Shown: one piece after another, positions 9,627 through 19,597 of the stretch
How the letters are laid out: every line of letters starts with the position of its first letter
Numbering within the stretch: the first letter of the stretch is position 1
Source of the DNA: Alphaproteobacteria bacterium
GTDB taxonomy: Bacteria; Pseudomonadota; Alphaproteobacteria; UBA8366
Direction of reading: 5' to 3'
DNA length: 64,000 nucleotides
Assembly (NCBI GenBank): GCA_028281325.1
Contig: JANQKC010000018.1
Coordinates: 62,001 to 126,000 of the forward strand
Program-made: the position numbers and the translations under genes
Notes under the pieces: generated by a model
Database searches by the model: none
What the model saw: the letters and a program-made list of their open reading frames with translations, nothing else
Told to the model about the DNA's origin: nothing

Positions 9627-11030
9627 ATGAGCAAGCCTCGAACATTGTTCGAAAAGATTTGGGATAGCCACGTCGTCGATGTCGAACCGAACGGCACATG
9701 CCTGCTCTACATCGACCGGCATCTCACCCATGAGGTGACGACGCCGCAGCCCTACGAGGGCTTGCGCCAGGCGGGCCGTCCGGTGCGCCGGACCGATGCG
9801 ACCCTCGCGGTGATCGACCATAACATCGCGACCGACCGCAGCGAGGGCATCCCCGAGGATTCGCAGCTCCAAATCGACACGCTGATCAAGAACTGCGAAG
9901 ATTTCGGCGTCGAGTTGTTCCACTTCGACGACGTGCGGAACGGCATCGTGCATATCATCGGGCCGGAGCAGGGTTTCACCCTACCGGGCACGACGTTGGT
10001 CTGCGGCGACAGCCACACGGCGACCCATGGCGCGTTCGGCGCGCTGGCCTTCGGCATCGGCACCTCCGAGGTAGAGCATGTGTTGGCGACGCAGACGCTC
10101 ATTCAGGCGCCGGCCAAAAGCATGCGCGTTACCGTCGACGGCGCGCTGCCGTTCGGCTGCACCGCGAAGGACCTGGTCCTCGCCATTATCGGCAAGATCG
10201 GCACCGGCGGCGGCACTGGCCATGTCATCGAATACGCCGGGCAGGCGATCGAGGACCTGTCGATGGAAGGCCGCATGACAGTCAGCAACATGACCATCGA
10301 AGCCGGCGCGCGCGCGGGCCTGATCGCGCCGGATGAAAAGACGTTCGAATTTCTGAAAGGCCGGCCGATGTCGCCCAAGGGCGAACAGTGGGATCGGGCG
10401 GTGGCGTTTTGGAAGACGCTGCCGTCGGACCCGGGCGCGCAATACGATAAAGAGGTCACGCTCGACGTGTCGGAAATCGTGCCGCAGATCACCTGGGGCA
10501 CCAGCCCGGAAGACGTTATCCCGATCACCGGCACGGTGCCGGACCCGAAGTCCGCGGAAAGCAACGACAAGCGCGACAGCATGCAGCGCGCGCTGGACTA
10601 TATGGGGTTGACCGCCGGAACCAAGATGACCGACGTGACGATCGACCGCGTCTTCGTGGGGTCCTGCACCAACGGCCGGATCGAGGATATGCGCGCGGTC
10701 GCCGCGGTGGCGGAAGGCCGCAAGGTGGCCGACGGCGTGCGCGCGATGATCGTGCCGGGGTCGGGCCTGGTCAAGCAGCAGGCCGAGGAAGAAGGCATCG
10801 CCGATATCCTGAAGGAGGCCGGCTTCGAATGGCGCGAGCCGGGCTGCTCGATGTGCCTGGCGATGAATGTCGACCGGCTTGAGCCGGGCGAGCGTTGTGC
10901 GTCCACGACGAACCGGAACTTCGTCGGCCGGCAGGGTCGCGATGGACGCACGCATTTGGTGAGCCCGGCCATGGCCGCTGCGGCGGCGGTGACGGGCCGA
11001 TTTGCCGACGTACGGGAGCTGATGGAATAA
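9627..11030 (+). CDS. leuC: 3-isopropylmalate dehydratase large subunit, copy 1
   Basis: Aconitase-family subunit that with LeuD isomerises 2- and 3-isopropylmalate in leucine synthesis. The [4Fe-4S] ligands are present: [10 protein letters not shown] (about residue 348) and GCSMCLAMN (about residues 408-411). Active-site segments [14 protein letters not shown] and [14 protein letters not shown] are canonical. Of 467 residues, the usual length. The ATG at 9627 has GGGAG about ten bases upstream; a GTG at 9624 would add one residue. Directly following rplS, it holds the position where leuC sits in related genomes, so it is the best candidate for the ordinary enzyme. Two further leuC genes follow leuD. 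A TATAAT at 9567-9572 may be a weak promoter. Confidence 0.93.
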   Translation: MSKPRTLFEKIWDSHVVDVEPNGTCLLYIDRHLTHEVTTPQPYEGLRQAGRPVRRTDATLAVIDHNIATDRSEGIPEDSQLQIDTLIKNCEDFGVELFHFDDVRNGIVHIIGPEQGFTLPGTTLVCGDSHTATHGAFGALAFGIGTSEVEHVLATQTLIQAPAKSMRVTVDGALPFGCTAKDLVLAIIGKIGTGGGTGHVIEYAGQAIEDLSMEGRMTVSNMTIEAGARAGLIAPDEKTFEFLKGRPMSPKGEQWDRAVAFWKTLPSDPGAQYDKEVTLDVSEIVPQITWGTSPEDVIPITGTVPDPKSAESNDKRDSMQRALDYMGLTAGTKMTDVTIDRVFVGSCTNGRIEDMRAVAAVAEGRKVADGVRAMIVPGSGLVKQQAEEEGIADILKEAGFEWREPGCSMCLAMNVDRLEPGERCASTTNRNFVGRQGRDGRTHLVSPAMAAAAAVTGRFADVRELME

Positions 11031-11032
11031 CA

Positions 11033-11257
11033 ATGTCGTCCGATGCAATGAAGAAACCGGCGGGTGCGCCGCCGGAAGCGGAAAAGAAACTCGAAGGGAT
11101 CGACCGGCTGTTCGGCCGGGACGTTCGCAGCGCGGGCTGGGTCGTGGATTCGGCGGCCGGCGGCGCGCAGGACAGGATAAACGAACGGCGCGCGGGCTTC
11201 GGCGATGACGCGCCGGACCCGGCGGTGATCTGGGCGCTTCGCGGCCGGCGCCGGTAA
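11033..11257 (+). CDS. Small hypothetical protein between leuC and leuD
   Basis: A 74-residue hydrophilic product ([20 protein letters not shown], then [14 protein letters not shown] and a basic end WALRGRRR). No domain recognised. It starts two bases after the leuC stop and ends 20 bases before leuD, so it is carried within the leucine operon and likely cotranslated. There is no signal peptide or membrane segment. It does not contain the conserved C-terminal YGDWE motif of the SDH assembly factor family (DUF1674), which small proteins in similar settings sometimes have. Tight spacing in the operon is the main support for coding. Confidence 0.6.
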   Translation: MSSDAMKKPAGAPPEAEKKLEGIDRLFGRDVRSAGWVVDSAAGGAQDRINERRAGFGDDAPDPAVIWALRGRRR

Positions 11258-11277
11258 AGCGGATAGGAGAGGCGAGC

Positions 11278-11889
11278 ATGGAAAAATTCACGAAACTGTC
11301 GGGCGTCGCGGCGCCGATGGACATGATCAATATCGATACCGATCAGATCATTCCGAAACTGCATCTCCGCACGATCAAGCGCACCGGGCTCGGCAAGGTC
11401 CTGTTCGATGAGTTACGGTTCACGCCCGACGGTACCGAGATTCCGGAGTTCATCCTGAACCAGGAGCCGTACCGCAACTCGAAGATCATCGTCGCCGGCG
11501 ATAACTTCGGCTGCGGCTCGTCGCGCGAGCATGCGCCCTGGGCCTTGCTGGATTTTGGCATCCGCTGCGTCATCTCGACCAGCTTCGCCGACATCTTCTA
11601 CAACAACTGTTTCAAGAACGGCATCCTGCCGGTCACCGTGACCAAGGACCAATTGGACGCGTTGATGGCGGACGCGGCGGACCGCGAGAATCCGGAACTG
11701 ACCGTCGATCTGGAAACCCAGACGATCACGCGGCCGAATGGCGCCACGGTATCGTTCGAGATTGACGAATTCCGCCGCGAGTGTCTGTTGAACGGACTCG
11801 ACGATATCGGCCTCACGCTGCAGAAGGTGGAGAAGATCGACAGCTTCGAGGCGCAGCAGCGCGAGAGCCAGCCCTGGCTGTACCGCTAG
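11278..11889 (+). CDS. leuD: 3-isopropylmalate dehydratase small subunit
   Basis: Swivelling domain partner of LeuC, 203 residues, the normal length for the bacterial LeuD. Key segments are [20 protein letters not shown] near the start (substrate-recognition loop), then [20 protein letters not shown] and [19 protein letters not shown] lies six bases before the ATG. It is the only small-subunit gene in the window, so if all three LeuC proteins are made they must share it, use a partner encoded elsewhere, or work alone. Followed 22 bases later by the second leuC. Confidence 0.95.
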   Translation: MEKFTKLSGVAAPMDMINIDTDQIIPKLHLRTIKRTGLGKVLFDELRFTPDGTEIPEFILNQEPYRNSKIIVAGDNFGCGSSREHAPWALLDFGIRCVISTSFADIFYNNCFKNGILPVTVTKDQLDALMADAADRENPELTVDLETQTITRPNGATVSFEIDEFRRECLLNGLDDIGLTLQKVEKIDSFEAQQRESQPWLYR

Positions 11890-11911
11890 AGCGCGCGGCA
11901 GAACAGACGCG

Positions 11912-13321
11912 ATGACCACGCCCCGCACCCTGTTCGATAAGATTTGGGACAGCCATCTTGTCGATACCCTCGATGATGGGCTGAACATTCTCTATATCGA
12001 CCGGCACCTCCTGCATGAGGTGCTGTCGCCGCAGGCCTTCGAAGGGCTGCGGATGGAAGGCCGCACCGTCCGCCGCACGGAAGCGACGCTCGCGGTCGCC
12101 GATCACAACGTGCCGACCACGGACCGCGGCAAGGGGATCGAAGACCCGGAATCGCGCCTGCAGGTCGAAACGCTCAGCATCAACTGCAAGGAATTCGGCG
12201 TGCCGGTGTTCGACATGCTGGACCCTCGGCAGGGTATCGTCCATGTGATCGGCCCGGAACAGGGCTTTACGCTGCCCGGCGCGACGGTGGTGTGCTGCGA
12301 CAGCCACACCGCGACGCATGGCGCGTTCGGCGCGTTGGCCTTCGGCATCGGCACGTCCGAGGGCGAGCATGTGCTGGCGACGCAGACGCTGCGCACCTCC
12401 AAGCCCAAGAACATGCGGGTCTTGATCGACGGCTCGCTGCCGGTCGGCTGCACGGGCAAGGATTTGATCCTCGCCATCATCGGCGAAATCGGCACCGCCG
12501 GCGGCACCGGTCACGTCATCGAGTTTTGCGGCCAGGCGATCCGCGACCTGTCCATGGAAGGGCGGATGACGGTCAGCAACATGACCATCGAGGGCGGGGC
12601 GCGCGCCGGCCTGATCGCGCCGGATGAAAAGACCTTCGAATATCTCAAGGGCCGGCCGATGGCGCCGAAGGGCGCGCAATGGGAAGCGGCGGTCGCCTAT
12701 TGGAAGACGCTGCCGTCGGATGAGGGCGCGGCCTACGATCGCGAAATCAAGATCGACGTTTCCAATATCGCGCCGCAGGTGACCTGGGGCACCAGCCCCG
12801 AGGATGTCGTGCCGATCACCGGCCGCGTGCCTGACCCCAAGGATGCGGGAAGCGACGCCAAGCGCAGCGCGATGAAGCGCTCGCTCGACTACATGGGCCT
12901 GACCCCGGGCACACCGATGACCGAGATCGAGATCGACAATGTCTTCATCGGGTCCTGCACGAACAGCCGGATCGAGGACCTTCGGGCGGCGGCGGATATC
13001 GTCAAGGGCCGCAAGGTCGCCGACCGGGTCACCGCAATGGTCTCGCCGGGCTCGACGATCATCAAGGAACAGGCGGAAGACGAAGGCCTCGACCGCGTCT
13101 TTATCGAGGCCGGGTTCGAATGGCGCGAGGCCGGCTGCTCCATGTGTCTCGGGATGAACCCGGACCGGGTGCCCGCGGGCAAGCGCTGCGCCTCCACGTC
13201 GAACCGCAACTTCGAGGGACGGCAGGGCCGGGACGCCCGCACCCATCTGGTCAGTCCGGCGATGGCCGCGGCGGCGGCGGTCCATGGCCGTCTCGTCGAC
13301 GTGCGCGACGCCGACGCGTAA
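11912..13321 (+). CDS. LeuC-family large subunit, copy 2 (substitutions near the active site)
   Basis: A 469-residue homologue of 3-isopropylmalate dehydratase large subunit. All cluster ligands remain ([19 protein letters not shown]), so it should bind a [4Fe-4S] cluster. It differs from copies 1 and 3 and from the E. coli protein at two otherwise fixed places: [12 protein letters not shown] has Cys129 instead of Gly directly before the Asp-Ser-His, and GTSEGEHVL has Gly151 instead of Val. Both lie in segments that line the active site of aconitase-fold enzymes. It may be a second isopropylmalate isomerase or may act on another 2-alkylmalate; function not assignable. It starts 22 bases after leuD and ends five bases before copy 3. 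Confidence 0.88.
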   Translation: MTTPRTLFDKIWDSHLVDTLDDGLNILYIDRHLLHEVLSPQAFEGLRMEGRTVRRTEATLAVADHNVPTTDRGKGIEDPESRLQVETLSINCKEFGVPVFDMLDPRQGIVHVIGPEQGFTLPGATVVCCDSHTATHGAFGALAFGIGTSEGEHVLATQTLRTSKPKNMRVLIDGSLPVGCTGKDLILAIIGEIGTAGGTGHVIEFCGQAIRDLSMEGRMTVSNMTIEGGARAGLIAPDEKTFEYLKGRPMAPKGAQWEAAVAYWKTLPSDEGAAYDREIKIDVSNIAPQVTWGTSPEDVVPITGRVPDPKDAGSDAKRSAMKRSLDYMGLTPGTPMTEIEIDNVFIGSCTNSRIEDLRAAADIVKGRKVADRVTAMVSPGSTIIKEQAEDEGLDRVFIEAGFEWREAGCSMCLGMNPDRVPAGKRCASTSNRNFEGRQGRDARTHLVSPAMAAAAAVHGRLVDVRDADA

Positions 13322-13325
13322 TCCT

Positions 13326-14741
13326 ATGGCTGACGCACCCCGCACGTTGTTCGACAAGATCTGGCAGGCGCATGTGGTAACGCCGCCGGAATCCGACGGC
13401 ACGGCGTTGATCTATATTGATCGGCACCTCATCCACGAAGGAACCACGCCGCAGGCGTTCGAAGGCTTGCGCATGGCCGGACTGCCGGTGCGCCGTCTCG
13501 ACGCAACGATGGCCGTGGTCGATCACGTGGTGCCGACGGTCAACCGCGCCGCCGGCATTTCCGAGGAAACCTCGCGCATGATGGTCGAGGCGATGGTGCG
13601 CAACTGCGCCGACTTCGGCGTCGAACTCTTCGACATGTTCGACGCGCGCCAGGGCATCGTGCATGTGGTCGGACCGGAGCAAGGCTTCACCCTGCCGGGG
13701 ACGACGCTGGTCTGCGGCGACAGCCACACGGCCACGCATGGCGCGTTCGGCGTCCTCGCCTTCGGCATCGGCACGTCCGAGGTCGAGCATGTGCTCGCGA
13801 CGCAGACGCTGCTGCAGCAGCCGATGAAGACCATGCGCATTTCGGTCGAGGATGAGCTGCCGGCGGGCTGTACCGCGAAAGACCTCGTGCTGGCGATCGT
13901 CGGCAAGATCGGCGCGGCCGGCGGCACCGGTTACGCCATCGAATATGCCGGACCGGGCATCCGCACCCTGTCGATGGAAGGGCGCATGACCGTCTGCAAC
14001 ATGACGATCGAAGCGGGTGCGCGCGCCGGCATGATCGCGCCGGACGACACGACCTTCGACTACCTGAAAGGCCGCCCTTTCGCGCCGCAGGGAGACGATT
14101 GGGCGCGCGCCGTTGCTGCTTGGCGGCAACTGCCGAGCGATGATGGCGCCCGCTTCGATCGGGAGGTCCGGTTGCGCGGCGCCGACATCGTACCGCAGGT
14201 GACCTGGGGCACGAGCCCCGAAGATGTCGTGCCGGTGACCGGCGTGGTGCCCGACCCGGCCGATGCGCCAAACGAGGGAAAACGCCAATCCATGCGCCGG
14301 GCGTTGGACTATATGGGCCTGACGGCGGGGATGCCGATCACCGATATCGCGGTCGACCGCGTGTTCATCGGGTCCTGTACCAACAGCCGGATCGAGGATC
14401 TGCGGAGCGCCGCGGGGGTGGTTGCGGGGGGGCGTGTCGCGGATACGGTGAAAGCGATGGTCGTACCGGGGTCCGGTCAGGTCAAGGCGGCCGCCGAGGC
14501 CGAAGGCCTGCACCGGGTCTTCGAAGAGGCGGGTTTCGAATGGCGCGAGCCCGGCTGCTCCATGTGCGTCGGGATGAACAACGATTTGATCGGGCCGCAG
14601 GAACGCTGCGCTTCCACATCGAACCGCAACTTCGAAGGACGCCAAGGGCGCGGCGGGCGGACCCATCTGGTCAGCCCGGCCATGGCGGCCGCGGCGGCGC
14701 TGGCCGGCCGGTTCACCGACGTGCGCGGGTCCGCGCGATAG
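13326..14741 (+). CDS. LeuC-family large subunit, copy 3
   Basis: A third complete LeuC-family protein of 471 residues. Cluster cysteines are in [10 protein letters not shown] and [23 protein letters not shown] and [12 protein letters not shown] are canonical. It diverges from copies 1 and 2 mainly in residues 55-95 and 255-300 (for example [13 protein letters not shown] and [18 protein letters not shown]). The ATG at 13326 starts five bases after the stop of copy 2 with no clear Shine-Dalgarno sequence, so translation may depend on copy 2. A gap of 91 bases separates it from leuB. Whether it serves leucine synthesis or a related hydratase reaction cannot be decided from sequence alone. Confidence 0.88.
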   Translation: MADAPRTLFDKIWQAHVVTPPESDGTALIYIDRHLIHEGTTPQAFEGLRMAGLPVRRLDATMAVVDHVVPTVNRAAGISEETSRMMVEAMVRNCADFGVELFDMFDARQGIVHVVGPEQGFTLPGTTLVCGDSHTATHGAFGVLAFGIGTSEVEHVLATQTLLQQPMKTMRISVEDELPAGCTAKDLVLAIVGKIGAAGGTGYAIEYAGPGIRTLSMEGRMTVCNMTIEAGARAGMIAPDDTTFDYLKGRPFAPQGDDWARAVAAWRQLPSDDGARFDREVRLRGADIVPQVTWGTSPEDVVPVTGVVPDPADAPNEGKRQSMRRALDYMGLTAGMPITDIAVDRVFIGSCTNSRIEDLRSAAGVVAGGRVADTVKAMVVPGSGQVKAAAEAEGLHRVFEEAGFEWREPGCSMCVGMNNDLIGPQERCASTSNRNFEGRQGRGGRTHLVSPAMAAAAALAGRFTDVRGSAR

Positions 14742-14832
14742 ATTGACATCGTCGCGCGATCGCCGCGGCGAATTCCAACCGAGGGGAACGAGAAGTCGAA
14801 TGCAAGCCCAAATGCAGGCAAGGAGCAACTAG

Positions 14833-15951
14833 ATGGCTGCGAGTGCGAATAAGAAACTGGTGGTGCTTCCCGGCGACTACGCCGGCCCCGAGGTTATGGA
14901 CCAGGTGCTGCGTGTGGTGCGCTGGATGGAAGGACGTCGTGCCGTGGCCTTCGACCTGGATGAACGGTCGATCGGCGGGGCGTCCTACGACGAGTTCGGC
15001 ACCCCGCTGACGGACGAGACGTTGGCCGCCGCGAAAGCGTCGGACGCGGTCTTGTTGGGCGCGATCGGCGGCCCGAAATATGACGGCCTGTCGCGGGAAA
15101 ACCGGCCGGAAGCCGGTTTGCTGAAGCTGCGCAAGGAGATGGACCTGTTCGCCAACCTGCGGCCCGTCGTGACCTTCGACGCCTTGCTCGACGCGTCGTC
15201 GTTCAAACCCGAGATCGTCCAAGGGCTGGACATTATGTTCGTCCGCGAATTGACCTCCGGCATTTATTTCGGCGAGCCGCGCGGCATCGAAACCCAGCCC
15301 GACGGCACACGCCGCGCCGTCGATACGCAGGTCTATACCGAGGGGGAAATCCGCCGCGTGGCGGAGGTCGCCTTCGATCTCGCCCGCAAGCGCCGCAACA
15401 AGGTCCATTCGGTCGAGAAGGAAAACGTCATGGCGACCGGCGTCCTGTGGCGCGAAATCGTGACAGATCTGCACAAGGAGAAATACCAGGACGTCGAGTT
15501 GGAGCACATGTATGCGGACAACTGCGGCATGCAACTGGTGCGAAACCCGAAGCAGTTCGACGTCATCGTTACGGACAATCTGTTCGGCGACCTGTTGTCC
15601 GACTGCGCGTCGATGTTGCCGGGCTCGCTCGGCATGTTGCCGTCGGCGTCGCTGGGCGCGCCGGACGAGACCGGCCGGCGGCTCGCCATGTACGAGCCGA
15701 TCCATGGCAGCGCGCCCGATATCGCGGGGAAGGGAATCGTCAACCCGCTGGCCGCGATCCTCAGTTTTTCGATGCTGCTGCGCTATTCCTTCGAGATGGA
15801 GGAAGAGTCGGCGTTGATCGAACAGGCGGTGAAAGACGTCTTGGGCGGTGGCATCCGGACCGCGGATATCATGACGAAAGGTATGGCCAAGGTCTCGACC
15901 GGCGTCATGGGCGACGCGTTGTTGAAGCAGCTCGACAAGCTCTCCGGTTAG
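14833..15951 (+). CDS. leuB: 3-isopropylmalate dehydrogenase
   Basis: NAD-dependent oxidative decarboxylation of 3-isopropylmalate to 2-oxoisocaproate, third step of the leucine branch. The 372 residues carry the family signatures: [11 protein letters not shown] at the start, [10 protein letters not shown], the substrate Arg segments [17 protein letters not shown] and [12 protein letters not shown], the metal Asp residues in [12 protein letters not shown], and the NAD site [23 protein letters not shown] precedes the ATG. It closes the leuC-leuD-leuC-leuC-leuB cluster. Confidence 0.96.
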   Translation: MAASANKKLVVLPGDYAGPEVMDQVLRVVRWMEGRRAVAFDLDERSIGGASYDEFGTPLTDETLAAAKASDAVLLGAIGGPKYDGLSRENRPEAGLLKLRKEMDLFANLRPVVTFDALLDASSFKPEIVQGLDIMFVRELTSGIYFGEPRGIETQPDGTRRAVDTQVYTEGEIRRVAEVAFDLARKRRNKVHSVEKENVMATGVLWREIVTDLHKEKYQDVELEHMYADNCGMQLVRNPKQFDVIVTDNLFGDLLSDCASMLPGSLGMLPSASLGAPDETGRRLAMYEPIHGSAPDIAGKGIVNPLAAILSFSMLLRYSFEMEEESALIEQAVKDVLGGGIRTADIMTKGMAKVSTGVMGDALLKQLDKLSG

Positions 15952-16044
15952 GGCCGGATTTGCGATCTAGCGGAGATTCGGGGTTTTCTTCTGCCGAAGT
16001 TGGGCGTAGGATTAGGTCATTCGCGCTATATGAGGAGTGTCACA

Positions 16045-16206
16045 ATGCGCATTATGGTCGCTTCGATTTTGACGTCGATCTTTTTTGCCGCGTCGGCGGT
16101 CACGGCGGTTGCCTGCCCGATGGCGGGTCATGCGGAACAGAAGACCGTGATGACCGAAACGACGACGCAGACTCCGATGCCGGATAAATCCAAATCCGGC
16201 GGGTAA
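16045..16206 (+). CDS. Small secreted or lipoprotein-like peptide
   Basis: A 53-residue product with an N-terminal signal sequence (MRIMVASILTSIFFAASAVT) ending near AVAC, a possible lipobox cysteine, followed by a short Thr/Gln/Pro/Lys-rich tail. GAGGAG lies seven bases before the ATG. The mature peptide of about 30 residues has no recognised domain. It lies between leuB and asd and is followed by a hairpin (GGGCCGGCATATGCCGTCGGCCC, not 21 bases paired perfectly) and then a clear Rho-independent terminator, so it may be the last gene transcribed from upstream or have its own promoter. Related short signal-peptide proteins are common hypotheticals in alphaproteobacteria. Confidence 0.6.
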   Translation: MRIMVASILTSIFFAASAVTAVACPMAGHAEQKTVMTETTTQTPMPDKSKSGG

Positions 16207-16266
16207 CAGGGCCGGCATATGCCGTCGGCCCCTCCTGGCGCCGGCGGTTATTCTTAAGGAAGTCGT

Positions 16267-16303
16267 AACCGCGGGGCGTTCAGGTTTCTCCGCGGTTTTT
16301 CAT
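16267..16303 (+). terminator. Rho-independent terminator
   Basis: AACCGCGG (16267-16274) pairs with CCGCGGTT (16290-16297) across a 15-base loop and the descending arm runs into TTTTT. It separates leuB and the small peptide gene from asd. Confidence 0.7.
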
Positions 16304-16418
16304 GCGTGGAACATCGCGTTGCAATCGATGTTTCGAGCGCATAGATAAGGCCGCATGGTTGAACGAGCCGCCCGGCCGCGGGCTGGCGGCGGTATGGTGA
16401 AGTGATGGAGCCTTGACG

Positions 16419-17447
16419 ATGGGATATCGTGTGGCGGTTATGGGCGCGACCGGGAATGTCGGTCGCGAAATCCTGGAAATTCTGGCGGAACGCGCCTTTC
16501 CGGCGGACGAAGTGGTGGCGCTGGCGTCCGAGCGGTCGGTCGGTAAAGAAGTATCGTATGGCGATTCGAAGACGTTGAAAGTCGTCAATCTGGCGGATTT
16601 CGATTTCACGGGGATCGACCTCGTCTTGTCGTCGGCCGGCGCTTCCGTGTCGAAGGTGCACGCGCCCCGCGCGGCCGAGGCGGGCGCCGTGGTGATCGAC
16701 AACACGTCTTTCTTCCGCATGGATCCGGACGTGCCCCTGGTCGTGCCCGAGGTGAACGAAGAGGCGCTCGCCGATTACGGCAAGAAGAACATCGTCGCCA
16801 ACCCCAACTGTTCGACCATGCAGATGGTCGTCGCCTTGAAGCCGTTGCATGACTTGGCCGGCATCCGCCGGGTCGTGGTCTCGACCTATCAGTCGGTATC
16901 GGGCGCGGGCAAGTCCGGAATGGACGAGTTGTTCAATCAGACGCGCGATATCTACATGAACGAGCTGGCGAAGCCAGACGCCTTTACCAAGCAGATCGCC
17001 TTCAACGTCATCCCCCATATCGATGTCTTCATGGACGACGGCTCGACCAAGGAAGAATGGAAGATGGTGGTCGAAACCAAAAAGATTCTCGACCCGAAGA
17101 TCAAGGTGAGCGCGACCTGCGTTCGGGTGCCGGTCTTCGTCGGTCACGCCGAGGCGGTCAATCTTGAGTTCGAAAAGCCGATCACCGTCGAAGAGGCGCG
17201 CGAGGCATTGCGGGATTCGCTGGGCGTCGTGGTGGTGGATGAACGCGAGGACGGCGGCTATGTCACGCCGAAGGAATCGACCGGCGAGGACGCCGTCTTC
17301 GTCAGCCGCTTACGCGAGGACCCGACGGTCGAGAACGGCCTGGTCATGTGGGTCGTGTCGGACAATCTGCGGAAAGGCGCCGCGCTGAACACCGTGCAGA
17401 TCGCCGAAGCGCTGATCGGCGGGTATCTGCAGCGCAAAGCGGCGTAA
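16419..17447 (+). CDS. asd: Aspartate-semialdehyde dehydrogenase
   Basis: NADPH-dependent reduction of aspartyl phosphate to aspartate semialdehyde, the branch point to lysine/DAP, threonine and methionine. The 342 residues have the Rossmann motif VMGATGNVGREIL, the phosphate-binding SSAGASVSK, the catalytic cysteine in NPNCSTMQMV (about residue 130), and YQSVSGAGKSGMDEL. The ATG at 16419 with GGAG upstream is preferred to the in-frame TTG at 16413. Followed by a perfect 11-bp terminator hairpin. Confidence 0.96.
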   Translation: MGYRVAVMGATGNVGREILEILAERAFPADEVVALASERSVGKEVSYGDSKTLKVVNLADFDFTGIDLVLSSAGASVSKVHAPRAAEAGAVVIDNTSFFRMDPDVPLVVPEVNEEALADYGKKNIVANPNCSTMQMVVALKPLHDLAGIRRVVVSTYQSVSGAGKSGMDELFNQTRDIYMNELAKPDAFTKQIAFNVIPHIDVFMDDGSTKEEWKMVVETKKILDPKIKVSATCVRVPVFVGHAEAVNLEFEKPITVEEAREALRDSLGVVVVDEREDGGYVTPKESTGEDAVFVSRLREDPTVENGLVMWVVSDNLRKGAALNTVQIAEALIGGYLQRKAA

Positions 17448-17454
17448 TCGGATA

Positions 17455-17480
17455 GGGCAGGGCGGATCGCCGCCCTGCCC
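17455..17480. terminator. Hairpin terminator after asd
   Basis: GGGCAGGGCGG and CCGCCCTGCCC form a perfect 11-bp stem with an ATCG loop just after the asd stop. No long T run follows. The next 130 bases (17481-17609) include an AT-rich stretch at 17520-17605, with imperfect inverted arms CACTTAATAT and AATAAGTG, between the convergent asd and pdxY genes; no gene is seen there. Confidence 0.6.
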
Positions 17481-17609
17481 GCCATTTCCAAGTCCGGATG
17501 ATAAGACAATGGGCCTGCCAACCCCGTTAATCTTGTCAATATATTATGCGCACTTAATATTTTTAATGAGATATAGTCTGAGACGAATTTTAATAAGTGT
17601 ACATAATAG

Positions 17610-18446
17610 TTATCGGAGCTGGTTTGCCGGTCGGATCGTTTTCGGATCCAGGATTGCGTCCTGTTCCTCGATCAACGGCAGATCCGCCGACCCGGTTGCC
17701 GCGGCGAGCTCGACCGCCGTGTGCGTCGCGGCGGCGGCGTATTCCAGCGCGGCTTTCGGGTCGGCCCGCCGCAGCAAGCGGCCCAGCAGGAGCCCCGCGA
17801 ACAGATCGCCGGCGCCGTAGCCCGGCGCGTCGAGCGCCGGATAGGTAACCCGCCAGGCCGCGCCGTCGGCGGCGCAAATCGATGCAATACCGTCGTCGGT
17901 TTCGATGCCCGTTATCACCACAATGCGGGGCCCTCTGGCGTGCAAATGGTCCGCCGCGGTCAAGGCGTCCGCCGCCGTTCGAACGGCCATCCCCGTGAGG
18001 GTTTCCGCTTCGAAGGCGTTGGGGGTGATGATGTCGGCGGCCGCGATGCCGGTCGTTGAGAAAAAGTCCGCGATGCCGTCCGCGACGTAAGCTTGCCCTT
18101 TGTCGCCGATAACTGGGTCGCACAGGTAAACGGCGTCGGGGTTCCGCGCCGTCACGCGGCGCACCGCGTCCAACACCACCGGTCCGGTTTCCGGGTCGCC
18201 CAGATAGCCCGAGATCACCGCCGTGCAGCGCGCCAACAGTCCGCGCTCATCCAGGCCGTCGATCAATGTCCGTATCTCGCCGGCGGGCGTCACCCGCCCC
18301 GTATGACTCCCATGGGCCGGGTGGTTGGAAAACATCACCGTGTTCACCGGCCAAACCGGAAAGCCTAACCGCTGCAGGAAGAGAGCGCTGGCGCTGTTGC
18401 CGACATGCCCCGCGACCACGGCGGACTGGATGCTCAGGATGCTCAT
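17610..18446 (-). CDS. pdxY: Pyridoxal kinase
   Basis: Ribokinase-fold kinase that phosphorylates pyridoxal in the vitamin B6 salvage pathway. Signatures are the start SILSIQSAVVAGHVGNSAS, the substrate segment NTVMFSNHPAHGSHTG, CDPVIGDKGQ, the ITPNAFEAETLTG segment, and the anion-hole/catalytic Asp motif DAPGYGAGDLFAGLLLG. Length 278 residues is typical. It is transcribed away from the CitE-family gene at 18571 and converges with asd. PdxY is preferred to PdxK because of the overall motif set, though the two are hard to separate. Confidence 0.9.
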   Translation of the reverse strand: MSILSIQSAVVAGHVGNSASALFLQRLGFPVWPVNTVMFSNHPAHGSHTGRVTPAGEIRTLIDGLDERGLLARCTAVISGYLGDPETGPVVLDAVRRVTARNPDAVYLCDPVIGDKGQAYVADGIADFFSTTGIAAADIITPNAFEAETLTGMAVRTAADALTAADHLHARGPRIVVITGIETDDGIASICAADGAAWRVTYPALDAPGYGAGDLFAGLLLGRLLRRADPKAALEYAAAATHTAVELAAATGSADLPLIEEQDAILDPKTIRPANQLR

Positions 18447-18489
18447 GATCGGTCATGCTAGGCGGTCTTCCCTCGGAAACCAATCGCCA

Positions 18490-18539
18490 TTGCGACGCGG
18501 CCGCGCGCCGGTATAGTCCCGCCAGCCCCGTCGGGGACT
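18490..18539 (+). promoter_or_regulatory. Promoter and inverted repeat before the CitE-family gene
   Basis: TTGCGA (18490-18495) and TATAGT (18512-18517) are 16 bases apart. The -10 box overlaps the inverted repeat AGTCCC (18515-18520)/GGGACT (18534-18539), which encloses CCCCGTCGGGG, so a repressor could bind over the start site. Confidence 0.45.
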
Positions 18540-18570
18540 ATGTTGGATGTGACACGTTGGGAGAAACGCC

Positions 18571-19440
18571 ATGACCGCCGTCGACCGCCCCCGCCGCAGC
18601 ATGCTCTATATGCCCGGCTCGAACGCCCGCGCTTTGGAGAAGGGCCGCAGCCTGTCCTGCGACGGCATCATTTTCGATCTGGAAGATGCGGTCGCGGTCG
18701 ATGCCAAGGAGACCGCGCGAACGCAAATCGCCGCGGCTCTGGCCGCCGGCGGATATGGCGACCGCGAATTGCTGGTCCGCGCGAACGGGCTCGACTCCGA
18801 CTGGGGGGCCGCGGACCTCGCCGCCATCGCATCGATGCCGGCGCACGGGGTCCTGATGCCAAAGGTGGAGACCCCGGAGACGGTGCAGGCGGTCGACCGG
18901 CATCTGTCCGATGCCGGCGCGCCGGACGGGCAGACGATCTGGTGCATGATGGAAACGCCGCGCGGCATTCTGCGGGCTGCCGAAATCGCTGCCGCGAGCC
19001 GCCGCGTCGCCGGCTTCATCCTCGGCACCAACGACCTCGCGTTGGACTTGCGCTGCCGGCAAACGCCGGACCGGCTCCCTTTCATGACGAGTTTCGGGCT
19101 CTGCATCCTAGCGGCGCGCGCGCATGGGATCGCGGTCATCGATGCGGTGTACACGGACCTGGACGACATGGACGGGTTCGCCGAGTCCTGCCGCCAGGGG
19201 CGCGATCTCGGCTTCGACGGTAAGTCGTTGATCCACCCCAAGACCATCGACATAGCCAATGCCCTGTACGGTCCCAGCCCAGACGAGGTCGCGTGGGCCC
19301 GGAAACTCGTTGCCGCGTACCGCGCCGGTCAAGCGGAAGGGAAGGCGGTGATCGTGGTCGACGGCCAAATGATCGAAGACCTGCATGTCCGAGAAGCGGA
19401 GCGATTGCTCGCGATGGCGGATAGCGTTTCGGCATCGTAG
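18571..19440 (+). CDS. HpcH/HpaI aldolase / citrate lyase beta (CitE)-family protein
   Basis: A 289-residue TIM-barrel protein of the CitE/malyl-CoA lyase group, enzymes that cleave or hydrolyse malyl-CoA-like CoA esters with Mg2+. Visible family segments are RSMLYMPGSNARALEKG, DGIIFDLEDAVAVDAKETAR, the Mg2+-binding Glu in WCMMETPRGIL, GTNDLALDL and FDGKSLIHPKTIDIAN. The group contains L-malyl-CoA/beta-methylmalyl-CoA lyase, (3S)-malyl-CoA thioesterase and citramalyl-CoA lyase; the sequence alone does not separate these. It stands alone with its own promoter. A second, distant CitE-like protein is encoded at 40298-41173. Confidence 0.85.
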   Translation: MTAVDRPRRSMLYMPGSNARALEKGRSLSCDGIIFDLEDAVAVDAKETARTQIAAALAAGGYGDRELLVRANGLDSDWGAADLAAIASMPAHGVLMPKVETPETVQAVDRHLSDAGAPDGQTIWCMMETPRGILRAAEIAAASRRVAGFILGTNDLALDLRCRQTPDRLPFMTSFGLCILAARAHGIAVIDAVYTDLDDMDGFAESCRQGRDLGFDGKSLIHPKTIDIANALYGPSPDEVAWARKLVAAYRAGQAEGKAVIVVDGQMIEDLHVREAERLLAMADSVSAS

Positions 19441-19597
19441 GGCCGGCGGTGGCGCATGGTATCGGCCGGCCGCTGGGCGCTCAATCGAATCGAAACATTG
19501 GCAAGGTTTCGCAAGGGAAAGCGGACTGCGTCAAAATCAAACCCCTTATTGATGAAATAGAGTGCATAAAAATGACAAAAGAAAAGATCATTTTTAG

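Noticed and set aside
11033-11257. Succinate dehydrogenase assembly factor 4 (DUF1674)
   Set aside because: Size and setting were suggestive, but the conserved YGDWE-type C-terminal motif is missing.
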